Of a stretch of DNA of 64,000 bases, positions 32,340 through 43,030 are shown in pieces. How positions within the stretch are numbered: the first letter of the stretch is position 1; every line of letters begins with the position of its first letter. The notes beneath the pieces were generated by a model. That model worked only from the letters and a program-made list of their open reading frames with translations. It was not told where the DNA came from and did no database searches. The DNA is from Porphyra umbilicalis. Lineage: Eukaryota > Rhodophyta > Bangiophyceae > Bangiales > Bangiaceae. The position numbers were made by a program, and so were the translations under genes. The stretch lies in NCBI GenBank assembly GCA_002049455.2, contig KV919073.1, forward strand, positions 1 to 64,000. Direction: 5' to 3'.

Positions 32340-33597
32340 TAGTGTTCACCGCTCACCCCGAAACGATCACAGAGTGCGACGTATGCGAGACTCCGCGGTA
32401 CCTCGGGGACGGGCGGCCTGCCAGAAAAGCCACGTACTGGCCGCTCCTGCCGTGGTCGATAATGATGCTCGCTGACCATCGATAATGATGCTCGCTGACC
32501 CATACATTGGAGGGGGTATGGTCTCGGCTGTGAACGGGGCACGCCAAGCAGCCGCAGCTAGTCCGCCCAAAGACCTTCGGGATTGGTTCGACGGCGCCAC
32601 GTTCCACAAGCTGTACACCCAAGGCTATTTCTCGACGAATGCGTGCATTGCGCTGAGCATTTCATTTCGGCTGACGGTCTTCAAGCATGGGGGAGCACGA
32701 TTTCGAAGGTTGACCGATTATCACAACCATGCGTAACGTCGAACCGAGCTCAAGAGACCAATTTGTTTAGAAACTGATCCTTAGAATCACTCCTGGACTG
32801 GGTCAACCTGCAGACTTGAAGTCCTTCCTGCACCCAATGGCCGAGGAGCTCGACTCGCTAGCGGTAGCGGTGTCTGGAGTGACTGTAGCGGGGTTCCCTG
32901 AGCCCCAAGTTGTGCACGCTTTCCTTGTGTAGTTTACGACAGAAAGGCCTGGGAGTTACAAGCTGCTCAATGCTGTTAGCTGCAACTGTGAGTACGCAGA
33001 ACGGTTCCGACCTTTCGCATGTGTCAAACTCCAGCGACGGTACTATCACGCCACATCAGTCCATGAAGTCCCTCCCCCATCCGAACAGCCGCGCTTTGGT
33101 GTGGAACGAGACACAACGCCACGTCGGGCCGCGGAAAGTATCGCCGCAGGCGTTGCCAAGGTCGAAAGCGCCGGTACAGCAGAGCAGAGCAAGGCCGGAG
33201 TACGCAGCTTGGCCTAGAAATCGGGATTTGTGGGACACTCGCTGTTCTTCAGGCCCAGCCCGGCCGATAAGGCCTGCTACCCTAGCCTAAGTTACCGAGG
33301 GCCACTTCGGCCTGACATCGTGCCATATGATACTAAGCACCGGTTCCTGTGCAATGCCGTGCCAGGGCTGTGGCAGCTGCTTGCCGGGGAGAACGAGAAG
33401 CTTGGTGAAATCAAGCCGTGCCTGATCGCCAAGGAGGTTTGTGAAGCCATTGGCCATGAGATCAGAGCAGGTCCCCCCGCCGTGCCGCCCAGCCAAGGGC
33501 GTTCATTCAGGAATATTTACAAGCAATCGGGCGTCTACAAGGCTGTCGACTGGACGTGCTTTGTCCTGAGCCTCGGAGCATGCAGACAGAACTCCTG
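32340..33597 (+). pseudogene. Plavaka/EnSpm (Tnp2)-like transposase relic
   Basis: Read across frames, this plus-strand stretch gives fragments in the right order for a Tnp2/Plavaka-type transposase: a CxxC start (CDVCETPRYLGDG) with a Pro/Leu/Trp stretch, WFDGATFHKLYTQGYFS (32590-32640), ADGLQAWGS (32670), RITPGLGQPADLKSFLHPM (about 32790-32840, the family's conserved PGP..P..L.SFL..L element), a Cys/basic patch near 32985, then YDTKHRFLCNAVPGLWQLL (33327-33380) and AKEVCEAIGHEIRAG. The frame is broken by stops and by a 23-bp tandem duplication at 32456-32500. No single open frame covers more than about 120 residues of it. The element is dead here. The family call rests on motif order only. 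Confidence 0.6.
32456..32500 (+). repeat. 23-bp tandem duplication
   Basis: The 22-nt word beginning TCGATAATGATGCTCG occurs at 32456-32477 and again at 32479-32500, a period of 23. Since 23 is not a multiple of 3, it shifts the transposase relic out of frame. Confidence 0.9.
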
Positions 33598-34080
33598 AAG
33601 AACTTTTCAAGATGTTCACGTTCCTTTCTCGGGATGGGCGCCTGCTCTGTATCAGATGCCTAGGAAGAGGCGACGGGGAAGCCTCCTCGACGTGAAAATC
33701 AGATCCAGTTGGCACATTATCGTTATCCGAGGAGCTCGACGTAAATCTTCTCTCTCCTCGGTAGGCTGCGGGTGCTCTGAATGGCCGACAGCTGCCCAAT
33801 ATGAAAGCTGTTCTAGCCTTGGAAGGCGTCACCGCAGTGCCTCCTCGATTATTTGTCAAGAAGTACTCCCTTGTACGAATTGCGAACCGTCTAAGTGCTG
33901 GGACCGTTTCCTCGTCGAATGAAACAGCGCACTGAAGGCGGGACTACCTGTTGAGCGTCAGCTCTCACGGTTTGCAGACAGCAGGGCGAAAACCGGGGCA
34001 GCAGCGTGTCCCTGTGCGCGTGTACAGGACTGCACGCCTCTGCACGGTTATCTTCGTCGACGGCATGCTCAAGGCCTTAG
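33598..34080. other. No gene seen
   Basis: Flank between the Plavaka-like relic and the left inverted-repeat arm. It may hold further 3' decayed transposase sequence but nothing I can align by eye. Confidence 0.35.
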
Positions 34081-34500
34081 CCTATTGCTGATCCCCGAAT
34101 TCTGACCTGGTGGACAGTGACTGACTTGCGAACCAACTTTCTTCACCAATCAGATGCGCCCCTGCGACTGACTTGGTGCTCCTGTTTGCTTACATGTGCC
34201 CATACAGCCTGGAAATCAACATCAGCTCCTCTTTTTTTCTGCACTTCTGGAAAGGAAACGATAGAAAATGTCAAAACCTCGCGTTGGCAGCTTGCTCTGT
34301 GCCAAGAAAAGCGGACCAAGCAACAACAAACAGTGAGTTCTGATGGATCCGAGACCATGGCGCGAATGCGGGCTTTCTATTGGCTTCGATTCCTTCACAC
34401 TGTCGTTTAGACCAATAGCGTGCTCCTATTCACAGTCAGTGTTTGTCTCTGTCCCCACCACAAAATTCGGGGATCATCAATATATCGAGTGTGCGCGGTC
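34081..34500 (+). repeat. Left arm of long inverted repeat
   Basis: Bases 34240-34299 match the reverse complement of 39241-39300 at 59 of 60 positions. Weaker but clear similarity runs over about 400 bp, from near the CTATTGCTG at about 34082 to the CAATATATCGA at about 34487. Confidence 0.85.
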
Positions 34501-34908
34501 CACAGTAAACCGTCCGTTCGTTTTTGTCGCACACCATGTCACCATCCTTTACTTGTCTGCGTGCGGCGTGGTTATACTGGTCCTGCCTGCGAGACTGCAT
34601 ACGCCCTCCTCTCCCCGTCACAATGGTTTACCGGAAGCGGATGCCGTCGGCCGCCACCCGATCGGACAAGGAGTATATCAACCCTCATGGTATGTGCTTG
34701 CGCACAAGTGGCTCTCCCAATTAGGAACAGACACTTGCTGCACCCGTTTTGGTATTGCGCTTCGCATGCATGTTTCTTCCCATTTCAACAGATATCTGAC
34801 TGTCGGTTCTCCTTGCGGTGGGGTTCGTCTGTTTTGGTGGTAGTGGTCGGTACTGTTCTTCTTTGGCCCTTGCTTTTCCTTTTGGGCTGATTAGCGGCAG
34901 CAGCAATC

Positions 34909-35778
34909 GTGGCCTCCACAATAGGGCACACTCTCGGACATAGCCCGTTGGGCGGAGGTGTGACACTCTCGCGGGAGCGGCCTCAGGGCTCGGGATATAT
35001 CGGTTTTCGGTCGTCGCATCGGCTCATTGCCGACGGGCCGACAGTTTCGTCTCCCCAACGCCCTCTCGCAGTCAAGGCCACAACAACCCCTCGCGCCAGT
35101 CAGGTAGTTCTCTGCGGAAAGGCAAGTGCTAAAGGGGCCTCCTCGGGGGGTGCCCCGGCGCTTCGTCCATCACTGGCCAGCTTACCACCCGCTTTCGCAC
35201 CCCCCGCCCAGCATTCTTCCGCCCCCTCCGTGGCTGCTTCGGGGTCGGGTCCGACGCTGGTAGGCTTGCCACCGGCTCCCTCACGCCCCCCATCGCACGC
35301 CACTCCCAGCTCGGCGGGTGCCTTGGCGTCTCACCTAGGGCCGGTCGGCTCTCCGTCGCCCCTTTCTCCTTCTCCCCCCCAAACTTCTCCCCCTTCGACC
35401 TCGGTCTTCTCTCCTGCTCCGCTCCAAACTTCAGTTTGCGCCACCTTCCCCCATTCTCCCTTCGATTTCAGCCCACGGGCCGGTGGACCTAGCGCGCTCC
35501 GCGATACAAACGGGCTGGGCCGCATCCACCTGGGCGGAGATTGTCCCGTGCCGCCACCCGACTCGGCGATTGCCGTTATCAGCGTCTTCAAGGAGGCCTC
35601 GTTCGAGCTTACGCAGCAAGACCACAAGCGCATGAGGAAGTGCCGGGCGTTTGCCATTGATATGATCCTGGGCAGCACCGCCTCACGTTTTCAACAAGAC
35701 AATGACGGGAAGCGCAGCGTGGTGATCTACCTGGAGGGGCGCGAGCCTCGTCTCGATGTATGCGAGTGGGGGGCATGA
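34909..35778 (+). CDS. Ser/Pro-rich open frame of unknown function, no ATG near its start
   Basis: An 870-base open frame whose first codon is GTG; the first in-frame ATG comes only near its end. Residues 50-200 are Ser/Pro/Ala-rich and GC-rich, unlike the surrounding DNA. The last 70 residues (SAIAVISVFKEASFEL, KRMRKCRAFAIDMILG) look like a folded domain that I do not recognise. It may be a fragment, an exon with its start upstream, or an accessory protein of the element that encloses it. Codon composition resembles that of the GC-rich genes, which argues that it was once coding. Confidence 0.3.
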   Translation: MASTIGHTLGHSPLGGGVTLSRERPQGSGYIGFRSSHRLIADGPTVSSPQRPLAVKATTTPRASQVVLCGKASAKGASSGGAPALRPSLASLPPAFAPPAQHSSAPSVAASGSGPTLVGLPPAPSRPPSHATPSSAGALASHLGPVGSPSPLSPSPPQTSPPSTSVFSPAPLQTSVCATFPHSPFDFSPRAGGPSALRDTNGLGRIHLGGDCPVPPPDSAIAVISVFKEASFELTQQDHKRMRKCRAFAIDMILGSTASRFQQDNDGKRSVVIYLEGREPRLDVCEWGA

Positions 35779-36181
35779 GCTATCCCGTTGCGGGCGCTGC
35801 CGAGCCGCAGGCCGTGTCGGCCGCGGGGGCGCGTCGCTACCTGTGCCGACGCCGGTCCCCACACACCGCGGCGAGTGACGGCAGCGGTGCCGAGAAGACG
35901 GACGGCGAGGTGCCCCTCGCGCGGGCAACTGCGGAGCAGCAGCTGGCGCAGAAGCAGCCCGATATTTTGAACAGCCCAGGGTGAGAAGCTTGTAGTCAAG
36001 CTGACAAATAGGAAAAGAATACCGCGAAACAAAGAAACAGTGCGCGCCTGAAGCCGGGAAGTGTGCGTAGATAAGCTGTAAAGATGGGGATCCTGCCCAT
36101 GCGTCATGATTCTGTCGGCTGCCTGTGAGGACCATTTTGAGCCAATCTAAGCCCACCCGATCCCGGTTTTATCCCGGTTCC

Positions 36182-37361
36182 TTAACTTCGACGGGGCACC
36201 TCTACGGCAAGCATCATCTCTTCAACAAAGCCAAAGCGTCCAAGGTGCAGAAGAGAGTGGGACGTTGTGGTGAGGACCCCATAGAGTCTCCAGACGTCCT
36301 CACGCAGCACTTCCTGGAGCTGCTCACTGCCTTCTGTGGTTGTGACGGGGCTGGGGTACGGATAAACAGAAAACGGATACATGAGATCCACATCGTCAGT
36401 AAGATTGCGCAAAAAACGGAGAGTACGACCATTAACACAGAAAGAGAATGCCTTGGGCGGCCACACACCCTTGAACACATCAATTGACAACGGTGAGATG
36501 CGCAGCACGATTAGGTGACTAAGGCTGCGCGGCGCCCCGAATACCAGCTGTTAAGGTCCTCATCATGAACCATTTCCATAAAAATGGTGCGCCGCTTTTT
36601 GAGGTTATCGTCCTACCCAGCAAGCCTCGTTGGGCACGCGGACCACTCCCGGTGCGAGCAATCGAGCTGCCGATGCATCCCGGCTTGCCCCGGGCTGATT
36701 TGCGCTCCAGCATGCGCTCAACATCCTCGTCGTCGAGAGGCCGCAGGTAGACGGACTCCCACTCCGCGACATTAAACTCAGCCAGCTTCTTGAGGGCCAC
36801 CTCAATTGTAGACAGGGACCGCCGGATATACTCATCCGCACGCTCTTACGACTCCTCGTACGCGAGTACACGGAAGGCGGCCACCAGCTTCTGGAGGGCA
36901 TGAGCTTATGGCCGCCCCGTCGCATTGATGCTTTGCCGCCAAAATGGCCGGACGCGGATGGACTGGTAAATGCGAATGAAAACAGACCGTGGCACACGGC
37001 AGCGACGTTTAAACGTCTCTCCTCCCTACGTAGGCGACCACGCGTCCGCTTCAGAATAATCCCGAATGATGCCGCGCATACCCTGGTCGAAAGCACGTGG
37101 CTGGTTGTCACGCCGCCCGTCCACACACCCGACAAGACGCCGTCTGCGCGCTCGCTGCGCCGCATTCCTGCGATGACGGCGCATCAGGAACTGAGATCGC
37201 GCTTCAATGACGGCTGCAAGCGAAATATCCGCGTAGCCCTCCGACTGCCCGCGGCCGTCGTCGCTCGACGACCCAGACCCGTTATCAGCAGAAGCATCCA
37301 TCTCCACGCACGAGTGCAACCGACGACAGGAGAGCAAGAGTGGCTGCAAAAGGGGCCGCAA
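36182..37361 (-). pseudogene. PIF/Harbinger transposase relic 1
   Basis: Read from 37361 down on the minus strand, changing frame where needed, it shows the expected series: PRAFDQGMRGIIRDY, then RCRVPRSVFIRIYQSI and LQKLVAAFRVLAYEES (36850-37000), STIEVALKKLAEFNVAEW, GKPGCIGSSI (the motif before the first catalytic Asp, which is lost), PFLWKWF, and VFKGVWPPKAFSFCVNG and LREDVWRLYGVL near the C-terminus. Stops TAG, TAA and TAA interrupt 36850-37030. It corresponds block by block with the second relic at 41795-43030 but is more decayed. Confidence 0.75.
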
Positions 37362-37915
37362 AGGCGGCCGTCAACACGGCCGCTCACGCTGGCGCACGCC
37401 CACTGTACTGAAAAAGGAGACGGGCAGACCGGGAAAACATGAAGGACGACGCCAACGACAACGGTGCCACAATCGCGCTCACGCCGGCGGCGACGATGCC
37501 ATCGACGCGCCGAAGATACCGGGCACGCGGCGTCGATTTGTCACTCCGCGCCCCCCCCCCCAAAGAAAGCACACATGGTAGTTCCCGAGATAGTGCTGCT
37601 AGTTGCGGTAGCGGCCGCGTGCCCAAATATTTATGCTGCCGAGCGCTGCCTGTAAACCCCTGTGCAGGGCTCATTCCTGCGGCTGCGGATGCGCGCGGAC
37701 AATCACATGTGCGCCGCACAATATTGCGCTGCGCGGAACGGCTCCGCGATTCGCTTTCAGCGCAGGTGCAGGGCACCAGCAGCGCGTCAACTGGGGGCAA
37801 CGCCGCCGACGTTTTCCGCTGCACGACCGCATTGCGGCCACGCGCCCACCCATGCGACGGAGCGTTTCAGCGCCCACCCCCCCCCAATTGCACCGTTCAG
37901 ACCAGGTATGCACGC

Positions 37916-38571
37916 TCACTCATTCTCCAGATCATCATCTAAAGAACCATGAACTTCGTCCGCCCCCTGACGCAACACGAAAACGCTCTGGCAGGTAATA
38001 GAGCGCAGCTTCTTCACGTGCTGGGCCCCAATCTTGGCGACGCGCTCCCTGTCAACACCGCCATCCTGCTGTAGGACGCGCGCAGAAACATCACGCGCCG
38101 CCGCCGCCGTCCATTGGTTGTCGGTCGCCATGACCTGCGCGAATACCTGTGTCAACTCGTCCGTTCGGAACGATCGTAAGGTCGAACGCAGGGTACAGCG
38201 GCTGTTTATGGCGGTGATGTACTTGAAGATGGAGCTGGCGTCGGGCCGCCGTCCGCCCAAGTACATGACCTGCTCGCAATGACCGGTTGCGTGGAGCAGC
38301 GCCTGGGCGCCGGCGAAAACCATAAAGGCGGCAGGCTTGCTCCCCATCGATGTAGGCCCGTCTGATGCACGACTGGTCTGCTGGGAAGCGGCCGTTGATC
38401 TTGGTCATTCGTCCCGCTCACGCTCCTCTGGAGCCGGCTGGAGGACCGGTACTGCTGGCCGAGCCGGTTCACGTCGGCGCAAACGTCTCGCGACGAGCAC
38501 GCCAAGTGCAGTAAGTCGTTGAACAGCTGGGGGAAGTTCAAGCGCTCGATTTTGCAGGGGATAAGTGCCAA
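37916..38571 (-). pseudogene. Decayed coding relic of unknown family
   Basis: Two overlapping minus-strand frames give one plausible broken protein: CKIERLNFPQLFNDLLHLAC and DVCADVNRLGQQY in one frame, then CEQVMYLGGRRPDASSIFKY, RTDELTQVFAQVMATDNQW and DREIVAKIG-like residues in the other. They have sensible hydrophobic patterning and sit between transposon relics on the same strand. No family is recognised. It could be part of the element enclosed by the inverted repeats. Confidence 0.3.
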
Positions 38572-39034
38572 ATGGCCAATTGAGGTCTCGTCTGCGGCCG
38601 TGACTTGCGAGAAGTAGATATAGAATCGTATCTACAGGGGATCCGTGGTGCTCGTGACCGTTTTGACGACACGAAGCCACACGTTCAAGCTTACTGTGGT
38701 GTTTCGTCTGTATGGCTGGAACAGTGGGGGGTACACATCGAAACAAAACTTCCAGTGCAAAAGGATGGACACCGAGTCCGGTATAGAATCTCGGACTGAA
38801 GGGAACCAACAGCGGCTGGTCAAGAGCGTCAGGAGAACTATCAAAGAGCAGAAACAATGGCGAGCACGTGACACGCATCATGGGCTCTCCAGCCTACCAG
38901 AGAAAACGATGCACAGGATCAGAGCACAACGTGCCTGCTGAAGAACTCTTGGTTCTCGGCCACCTTCATATCGGGAAGAAGCACATCCTCAAACTCAATG
39001 TCCATAGCGGTGACCGGCCGACCGATGGCGATCA

Positions 39035-39465
39035 AAAGCATGACGTCATCGATGTATTGCTAATGCCCGAGGTTTGTCCTCAGGGACAGAGACAGAGACT
39101 GAGTGTGAATAGGAGCACGCTATTGGTCTAAAACGACAGTTAAAGGGAATGGAAGCCAATAGAAAGCCCGCATTCGGTGCCAGGACCTTGCATCCAGCAG
39201 AACGCACTGTTTGTTGTTGCTTGGTCCGCTTTTTTTGGAACAGAGCAAGCTGCCAACGCGAGATTTTGACATTTTCTATCGTTTCCTTTCCAGAAGTGCA
39301 GAAAAAATGAGGACCTGATACTGATTTCCAGACTGTATGGGCACATGTAAGCAATCAGGAGCACCAAGACATTTCCAGGGACGCATCTGATTGGTGGACA
39401 GAGTCGGTCCACAAGTCTGTCTTGGTCCATCACGACAAGATTTGGGGAGCAGCAATAGATCAGCA
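39035..39465 (-). repeat. Right arm of long inverted repeat
   Basis: Inverted partner of 34081-34500. The best conserved core is 39241-39300, and the neighbouring block 39200-39240 is also nearly identical (TGTTTGTTGTTGCTTGGTCC). The open frames across both arms look like chance. Confidence 0.85.
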
Positions 39466-39613
39466 GGTTTGCGTCGGCATCCAAAGGCAAGGAGTAGACA
39501 TGCCGCTGCTCGCTGGACAATGCGGCGGGGATTGCAGCTGTCTCGGGCGACATCCATCGACGCCGAAACGGCGGGGGCGTGCCGCGCCCAAAGCTCGCTG
39601 TGGAGCGCGCACA

Positions 39614-40460
39614 TCACGTCAGGCGACACGGCGGCCACGGAAGGCGACCGCTCGTCTTTGATACGCGATTCCTTCTTTGTAGCAGCGTGCAGTTCTTAAG
39701 CTTTTCGGTCGTCATCGTGGTGACGATGCAGGTGCCGGGGTCCGCGCGCATCTTCTCCTCTTTGTCTAATTCCGGCTGGCTCGTTGCTTGACATGGTGAT
39801 GTACGGCAGCTGTAGTCAACTACTAGGTTCTCCACGCCGATTCGGCCGTCCAGTGCAGCTTCCACAGAGATGAAACTAAGCCCGCTAGTGTAGTCCTTGA
39901 GCGTAACAGCCGATAGCTTCTTGCCGCCACCGCCTGCCTCGCGCCCGACGCCGGCCACAGCCGGCCCCTGGTTGCAGCTTTCAAGAAAAGCCAGGATGAC
40001 GCGAAAGGTGAATGGCGAAATGAACGGAAAGAACTTCTTGACGCCGCGATCTCGCTCCTCGTCGCTGAGGCGCTGGTCGCTGGGATGCCGACAGACTGCA
40101 CGCGCGATGAAGTTGACGAAAGCACAACCGACGCAGATTCGCGTCGCCCACGTCACGACGGTGGCGCTTGTGCCCGACACCGAGCTCTTCGCCGCGCCCG
40201 GGCAGCCTTCGCCCTCGTCTCTGAGGCGCCGCCGCTTGAACGTGACCATCCTCTGCGGCCAGTTGGATGTGACCTTGTGCATGAAGCGGGTCTTCAAACG
40301 TGTCCGTAATGACTGCAAGGGCGGTGTCAGTCGGCACGGAGGCAAAATCGAACGTCGGCTCGAAGCCGCCGTCTGACGAAGCGCCTGAGATGTTACCGCG
40401 CCCATCCCGTTGGAGATTCTGCGCGTGTGTGCACGATGCAGGCGGGAGCATCGCGGGCAC
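39614..40460 (-). pseudogene. Decayed coding relic of unknown family, possibly transposon protein
   Basis: A minus-strand frame of 263 codons (ATG at 40405) stops at 39614. An overlapping frame from 40460 gives a better amino end (FEPTFDFASVPTDTALAVIT), so a frameshift near 40200 is likely. Later residues (GVKKFFPFISPFTFRVILAF, AVTLKDYTSGLSF) are faintly like the core-binding region of tyrosine recombinases, a comparison I hold loosely. The end runs toward the right inverted-repeat arm. Confidence 0.28.
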
Positions 40461-41794
40461 GTGGGCTGCTTGCTGCTCCGCTGTTTAAGCCAGCACCAGG
40501 CGGCTATCTGAACCCTCCTCGTGGTCTTGGCCGGATTCCAGAACGGTGCGTGCCATGACTAAGGCCACCAGTGCCCCGTCAGCCACGCGTGAAGCTGCCA
40601 AAAAGGGCACAACGGAGCCGTACAGGGGGCGCTCAGGTCACGCAGAGGGGCAAAAACAGCAGCGGATGTTTTCGGCGCGTAGGATTGCCGCAAATTCTAA
40701 GGGAAAAACCCTTGAGGAGCTGCGGCAATTCTACGCGCCGAAAACATCAACGCTGATTGTCAATCGGGCTGCTGGCGGTGGCGGGGAGCCAGCAGCGAGC
40801 GCGACGCTCGTGCCTGCCTGGTCTGGCATCGCGGCTACACGAGCGCACCCCCCCGGTACCGCTCCAAGCTCAGCCGACGATTGACGTGCAGCCAAGATTG
40901 GCAGACGCTTCTCCTTCATCGACATCGGGTGACAACACGGAGCAGGCGGGTGGGTCAACGAACGCGTCGTGAGGACAGTTCACGACAACGACCGGTACCA
41001 TGGCACGAAGGGCAGGACAACGAGGGCGGATAGAAGCGTGTCCCCATTGGCGGGAGTAGAATTGTGCATTTTTCTCCAACGCCGCCAATCCTGCTGTAGA
41101 ATTGACCGACCACTCAATCACACGGATCCATATAGACCCACATGCATCACCACTGCCTCCTGGCCGCTTGGTGCATCACACTCTCTGCATTCAATACGCC
41201 TGCCGTCCATTTCTTGTTACTGTCCCCTCTTTGCCATGGCGGTGGTGACCATGCGGTGCCCATCACCTTGGCAGCCGCACAAATGTGCGTTTTTGGCCCG
41301 ATTGGGGGGGAGGGTGTGAGAGACGGTCTGCACAAGAGGAATCTGACAACCAAGCTTCGCTTGCTACACGACCTCGTAGCCCACATATAGCGAGACCTGA
41401 ACGCTCGCGTTGGTGTCGATGGGACAAGAACTGACCTGGTGGGGTATTTTTGTTTCTATTCCGTGCTGGTGACCCTCTCTGTTTCTGTTTGCCAACCCCG
41501 ACGTCGAACGGCGCAACCTTTTGGCCCACTCAGGGAGGGAAACACACCCCTCCTAGGCACTCTGCCAAGGATTCGTCACCAGCTTTTGATCCTTACACTG
41601 CAGGTGGCGACACGGTGGCCGCAGACTTGAAGCCCGCTTGTGCATTTTTGAAGCACCTGAGGGGCAGGGGGTGCGCGGGGGTCTGAAGCAGAGGGAACAA
41701 GCAGAAGAGGATTTGTGCTACCCCTTGTTGTTCTTCGTTGTGTGCAATTCCACTGATTTTTTCACTCTACATTCGCTGCGATGTTTTGGCTCAC
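40406..41794. other. No gene seen; holds an 82-nt hairpin
   Basis: Spacer between two transposon relics. Short open frames only. The notable structure is the hairpin at 40666-40747, listed separately. Confidence 0.4.
40666..40747. repeat. Near-perfect 82-nt hairpin (foldback)
   Basis: Arms 40666-40692 and 40721-40747 are 27 bases long, start with ATGTTTTCGGCGCGTAG and pair with one mismatch. Inside the loop a second stem, AAGGG/CCCTT (40699-40703 and 40709-40713), closes a run of five A. This could be a foldback mini-element, a small-RNA precursor or a structured end of a transposon. Confidence 0.85.
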
Positions 41795-43030
41795 TCAAAA
41801 CCATCCGCGCTGCTCTCTTCCGCTACAGCATCCCCGGCTCGCGCGTGCATGTGCTCTGTCAGGGCGTTCTTGAGGTCCTTGTGCTGTTTGTTGTTCTTTT
41901 TCTTCCACCTCATGGAGCCAGTTGACCAGCGCTCTAAGCTCCGTCAGTGATACGAGCTTGCGGTACATGGATGCGCCCGCATCATCGGCCTCCTCCTCTT
42001 CGGCAGCCACAAGCGCCATGCGGGTGCCGGTGTAGCCGGCCTTGCGCTCCGTCACCGTCAAATCGTGCATGAAGACGCACACCTCCACGATGGCGGTCAG
42101 GTCCTCCTTGAAGCACAAGCTGCCCGGCTGACGAAGCATGCGGTCCCGCCGGAAGAGCACGCCAAAAAAATCGCTCAATGCCCTTCCTTACCGCCTCTTG
42201 CTGTTTGGAAAAAGTATTCTGTTTCTGGTTCCATGGGTTTGTGTACGTCTTGACAAACACCCGCCAATCAGGGCAGATGCCGTCTGTCAGTTCATATGAC
42301 AAGGTAAAGACCATACCCGAGAGCATGCTGTTTGGCCTGAAGGGCGCCCACGCACCGCTGTGGATGTGCTGGAAGAACTTGGATAAATACAAGATGTTCA
42401 TGTCACTTTTGGAGCCAGGACTCCAAAAACAGAGGTGCCAGCAATAGATGCAATCGTCGCATACGGCCTCCATTCTCAGCGTCGGCTTCTTGCTGGCGCC
42501 AGTGTAGCTTCCTTGCCACCCAATAGGGCAGGAGTCCCATGCCCAACCGGCGTCATCCGAGCTGCCAATGCAGCCGGGTAACCCCAAGGGCTCAAATGAG
42601 GACGAAAAACGCTCCAACTCCTCTGCCGTGGGGTCTCGTAGGTACTCGGCCTTGAAGTTCTTGAAGACAGTGGGTGAAAACTGCTTGAGCGCCTCCCTGG
42701 CCGTGGACGTTCCGTTCTTCAGGTAGTTCCAGATGGCTCGGGAGGACACTCTTTCAACAAGCTGCAGCAAAGCGGCACACATCTTTTGGTCTGTAAAGCA
42801 CGAGGGGTAGCCCGAAGCATCCAGTTTGGTGTCATTAAAGTAGGGCTCCTTTATTGGTTTCGACCGTAGGCGCTGATAAACAACCTGATGCATACGCCAC
42901 TGCTTCTAAAAATGGTCCCAGCGAGCCGCTGGCTCCAGCACCACACCGCGGCAGAAGTAGTCGTTGTCCAGACCGAACGCCGCTTACATCCGTAGGGTGG
43001 ACGAGTTCGCTGCCCAGCCGGGCACTAATC
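41795..43030 (-). pseudogene. PIF/Harbinger transposase relic 2, nearly intact catalytic core
   Basis: The minus-strand frame 42893-41982 (about 300 codons) carries the catalytic core: GLPGCIGSSDDAGWAWDSCP with the first Asp, FWSPGSKSDMNILYLSKFF with the second, and KQQEAVRKGIERFF with the expected Glu. Between them is LTDGICPDWRVFVKTYTNP, typical of the DDE_Tnp_4 group. At the run of seven A (42164-42170) one base puts the rest in another frame, which continues to 41795 (GVLFRRDRMLRQPGSL, ending in a Glu-rich helix). Upstream, NDYFCRGVVLEPAARWDHF is followed by a stop and preceded by another, so the amino end is broken. Transposase activity is therefore unlikely. Confidence 0.82.

Larger units (their letters stand above)
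34081..39465. mobile_element. Inverted-repeat-bounded segment with transposon relics
   Basis: The two arms (about 34081-34500 and 39035-39465) are inverted copies of each other. Between them lie an open frame on the plus strand (34909-35778) and decayed minus-strand coding relics, including a PIF/Harbinger transposase. The layout could be one long-armed element or two copies of a dispersed repeat that landed in opposite orientation. Target-site duplications were not identified. Confidence 0.4.
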
